Shown here: positions 5,390 to 7,181 of the stretch, piece by piece | Position numbering within the stretch: position 1 is the first letter of the stretch | Layout of the letters: each line of letters starts with the position of its first letter | Source: Oscillospiraceae bacterium | Lineage (GTDB): Bacteria > Bacillota > Clostridia > Oscillospirales > Oscillospiraceae | Direction: 5' to 3' | Assembly: GCA_016287555.1 (NCBI GenBank) | Contig: JAEFAK010000089.1 | Span: 1 to 7,181, forward strand | Length of the DNA: 7,181 nt | Program-made: the position numbers and the translations under genes | Notes under the pieces: model-generated | The model's input: only the letters and a program-made list of their open reading frames with translations | Database searches by the model: none | Told to the model about the DNA's origin: nothing

Positions 5390-6103
5390 TTGACGGAAGA
5401 GAAAAAACGCTTCGGCGAGCTGGCCGAGCGGGCCTACGCGAGAGGGATCCGCGTCTTTTCCGAGTTCCTCCCGCTCGACGCGCAGGGCGAGCTGATGAGC
5501 ATGCGCCTGCCCGTTCCCGTCTTCTTCGAGGGAGGCTGCCTCAATGCCGAGCGGCGCGTCGCCGTGTTCGACGGCGGAGCCGGCGGCGAGGCGCCGATCT
5601 GCTGCCTCGAGATAAAGCCCGGGCGCTTCGCTTCGCCCCTGACCCACAGGGACTGCCTCGGCTCCCTCATGGCGCTCGGCATAAAGCGCGAGGTCCTCGG
5701 GGACATCGTCGTCGGGGAGGACCGCTGCTGGCTCTTCTGCCTGGAGCAGATAGCCGATTTCATCGTCTCCGAGCTTTCCCGCGTCGGGCGCGAGAGCGTT
5801 TCCGTCTCGCGGTGCGACCCGCCCGAGAGCGCGAATACGCCGCCCGAGCAGAGCGGCGTGGTCGTCTCCTCCGAGCGGCTCGACGCGCTCGTCAGCGCGG
5901 TATACAAGCTCTCCCGCGCCGAGAGCAAGGCTCTGTGCGAGGAGGGCAGGGTATTCCTGAACGGCAGGGAGACCCTCGAAGCCTCCCGCGCGCCGGCGGA
6001 GGGCGACGTCGTGAGCGTCCGCGGGCAGGGCAGATTCATATACGACGGCATTGAAAGAGAGACCCGCAAGGGCCGCCTGCGCGCGCTCGTGCGGATATAT
6101 TGA
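5390..6103 (+). CDS. ylmH: YlmH-like S4-domain RNA-binding protein
   Basis: This 237-residue protein matches the YlmH family. The central signature LTHRDCLGSLMALGIKREVL (84-103) followed by GDIVV is characteristic. The C-terminal S4 domain starts at SSERLDALVSAVYKLSRAES (160-179) and continues through GRVFLNGRE and GDVVSVRGQGRFIYDG to about 220. In Bacillus subtilis YlmH binds the 50S ribosomal subunit and has been linked to ribosome-associated quality control of stalled nascent chains. It is usually encoded near sepF, ylmG and divIVA; none of these is seen here. Translation starts at a TTG with a very strong ribosome site. It is first in a two-gene unit with the LysR gene ten bases downstream. 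Slightly shorter than the roughly 257-residue B. subtilis protein. Confidence 0.88.
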   Translation: MTEEKKRFGELAERAYARGIRVFSEFLPLDAQGELMSMRLPVPVFFEGGCLNAERRVAVFDGGAGGEAPICCLEIKPGRFASPLTHRDCLGSLMALGIKREVLGDIVVGEDRCWLFCLEQIADFIVSELSRVGRESVSVSRCDPPESANTPPEQSGVVVSSERLDALVSAVYKLSRAESKALCEEGRVFLNGRETLEASRAPAEGDVVSVRGQGRFIYDGIERETRKGRLRALVRIY

Positions 6104-6113
6104 GGAGTCCGAA

Positions 6114-7046
6114 ATGAACCTTACCAAGCTTCACTATTTCATCGAGGTCGCGCGCTGCGGCAGCTTTTCCGAGGCCGCGCGCCAGCTCTATACCTCCCAG
6201 TCGAACCTGTCCAAGCAGATCGGCCTGCTCGAGAGCGAGCTGAACATAAAGCTTTTCCGCCGCACGAACAAGAGCGTCATCCCGACCAAGGCGGGCCAGT
6301 ATCTCTATGACCGGCTGCGCAACGTCCCCGAGCTCATCAACGAGACCTGCGCCAAGGCGAAGATACTCGACCGCGACGAGACGGACCTCATCCGCATCGG
6401 CGTCATCAAGAGCAGCTCCTTCAACCTCGTGCTCTCGCAGATATACAGGGAGCTCGTCAGGACGTTCCCGGAATCGGACTTCGAGCTGGAGTATTCCGAT
6501 TTCCGCCAGCTCCGCGCCGGCTTCGAGAGCTCGGTCTTCGATTTCGCCGTGACCAAGTCCTACGATCTGACGCAGGTCGACCCCGGCGTCACGACGAAGA
6601 CGCTCTATTCGATGCAGCCGGCGATCCTCGTCTGCTCGGAAAACCCGCTCTCGCAGCGGAAGTCGGTCTCCATGAAGGAGCTGCGCGATACGGATTTCAT
6701 CATCATGGAGCAGAGCGAGGCCCCGGGATATAACCGCAATTTCCGCTCGGCCTGCTCGGACGCGGGCTTCTCCCCGCGCGTCGCGCGCCGCACCCGCCGC
6801 ATGGAGAGCCTCATCATGTACGTCGCAAACGACGTCGGCGTCGGCTGGTCGGATTCGGATATCTCCATCCCGACGACCTCGAACGTCAAAATGGTCCCCA
6901 TATCCGACGTGCCGGCGATAGAGATGGTCGCCGTATGGCATCGCGGCCGCCGCTCGGAGCTCTATGACCGCATTGCCGACCTCGTCGGCAGCTTCCACGA
7001 TCCGGAGAGAAACGCGCTCGCGGAGGGCGGCTTCGGGAAGATATAA
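6114..7046 (+). CDS. LysR-type transcriptional regulator
   Basis: This 310-residue protein has normal LTTR length and layout. The N-terminal winged helix-turn-helix (1-60) reads MNLTKLHYFIEVARCGSFSE with the recognition region AARQLYTSQSNLSKQIGLLE (21-40) and LFRRTNKSVIPTKAG (47-61). A linker helix follows, and the effector-binding domain runs from about 91 (DLIRIGVIKS) to 295. The start at 6114 is preceded by GAGGAG, which overlaps the stop of the upstream ylmH-like gene; an upstream TTG at 6051 has no such site. It is probably cotranscribed with ylmH rather than divergently placed next to a single target, so its target is not obvious. The apbE operon across the shared promoter region is one candidate, by location only. 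Effector unknown. Confidence 0.95.
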   Translation: MNLTKLHYFIEVARCGSFSEAARQLYTSQSNLSKQIGLLESELNIKLFRRTNKSVIPTKAGQYLYDRLRNVPELINETCAKAKILDRDETDLIRIGVIKSSSFNLVLSQIYRELVRTFPESDFELEYSDFRQLRAGFESSVFDFAVTKSYDLTQVDPGVTTKTLYSMQPAILVCSENPLSQRKSVSMKELRDTDFIIMEQSEAPGYNRNFRSACSDAGFSPRVARRTRRMESLIMYVANDVGVGWSDSDISIPTTSNVKMVPISDVPAIEMVAVWHRGRRSELYDRIADLVGSFHDPERNALAEGGFGKI

Positions 7047-7057
7047 TGAGAAGACAA

Positions 7058-7091
7058 ATGCCGGGAGCAGATACAGATCTGCTCCCGGCAT
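7058..7091. terminator. Strong bidirectional-type hairpin after the LysR gene
   Basis: A perfect 15-bp stem (7058-7072 with 7077-7091) closes an ACAG loop, 11 bases after the LysR stop. On the plus strand no T-tract follows at once (TTTT comes ten bases later). On the minus strand the stem is followed by TTTGTCTT, a better tail. It probably ends both the LysR transcript and a convergent transcript from the right. Confidence 0.75.
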
Positions 7092-7136
7092 CGCTCTGCC
7101 GTTTTATCTGCCGTAGCGGTCTGCGAGGACGCGATA

Positions 7137-7181
7137 TCAGGAGGAGGCCCAGGAGGACCAGAAGAGCTCCTTTTCCCCGAA
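7137..7181 (-). CDS. Possible C-terminus of a convergent gene, cut by the window edge
   Basis: The minus strand from 7181 reads FGEKELFWSSWASS and then TGA (7137-7139). Thirteen of 14 codons end in G or C, matching the third-position bias of the other genes; the other minus-strand frames do not show this. The stop lies 46 bases before a terminator-like hairpin in the right orientation. Fourteen residues are too few to identify a family. Confidence 0.35.
   Translation of the reverse strand, partial: FGEKELFWSSWASS

Noticed and set aside
6051..6113. Upstream TTG start adding 21 residues to the LysR protein
   Set aside because: It overlaps the end of ylmH without a ribosome site, and LTTRs normally begin a few residues before the helix-turn-helix, as with the ATG at 6114.
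5342..6127. 261-codon minus-strand frame opposite ylmH
   Set aside because: It covers the divergent promoter region and is antisense to a protein with clear YlmH and S4 motifs.
6036..7091. 351-codon minus-strand frame opposite the LysR gene
   Set aside because: It begins inside the terminator hairpin and is antisense to a canonical LTTR.
7092..7179. Hydrophobic minus-strand frame at the right edge that looks like a membrane tail
   Set aside because: It has no stop before the terminator hairpin and lacks the G/C third-position bias. The neighbouring frame ending at 7137 fits better.
1..7181. CRISPR arrays, insertion sequences, phage genes, attachment sites
   Set aside because: No regularly spaced direct repeats, transposase or integrase motifs were found. 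The tRNA-Thr gene shows no integrase gene or direct repeat of its 3' end; its nearby copy is inverted and belongs to the terminator palindrome.

Overview
The window is a GC-rich bacterial chromosome segment with tightly packed genes and no phage, transposase, plasmid or CRISPR signal. It contains YlmH, an RNA-binding S4 protein typical of Gram-positive bacteria. It also has strong GGAGG-type ribosome sites, near-consensus sigma-70/sigma-A promoters, an apbE/NusG_II/Gx-transporter operon, and a left-edge hairpin element of a kind I associate with gut anaerobes. Together these suggest an anaerobic, probably gut-type, high-GC member of the Clostridia. A Synergistota-like organism cannot be excluded from the sequence alone.

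Layout. Positions 1-117 hold no gene, only a two-hairpin intergenic element. Positions 118-2115 (minus) encode a 665-residue acyl-CoA-synthetase-type adenylating enzyme. Its last ~150 residues look like a degenerate RsbW/GHKL-type ATPase domain, the most unusual protein feature here. The 358-bp gap 2116-2473 is a dense array of hairpins including three minus-strand intrinsic terminators. Positions 2474-2549 (minus) are tRNA-Thr(GGT) with encoded CCA and its own perfect promoter (TTGACA-N17-TATAAT). Its 3' end is one arm of a long inverted repeat with the terminator.

Positions 2597-5283 (minus) form one overlapping operon, transcribed in the order apbE lipoprotein (FAD:protein FMN transferase), NusG domain II membrane-anchored protein, Gx-transporter/Hpre_diP_synt_I membrane protein, RluA-type pseudouridine synthase. 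The first three resemble the FmnB, EetA and EetB parts of flavin-based extracellular electron transfer loci. The genes overlap by 4, 11 and 4 nt, so translational coupling is likely.

An operon reading rightward starts from a promoter physically interleaved with the apbE promoter (5317-5355). It encodes a TTG-initiated YlmH-like protein (5390-6103) and a LysR-type regulator (6114-7046). A 15-bp perfect hairpin (7058-7091) closes it. The last 45 bases probably hold the C-terminus of a convergent minus-strand gene.

The genes appear to serve three jobs: adenylation/CoA activation, possibly under regulation by a switch-like domain; extracytosolic flavoprotein maturation and redox; and translation or RNA maintenance (tRNA, pseudouridine synthase, YlmH).
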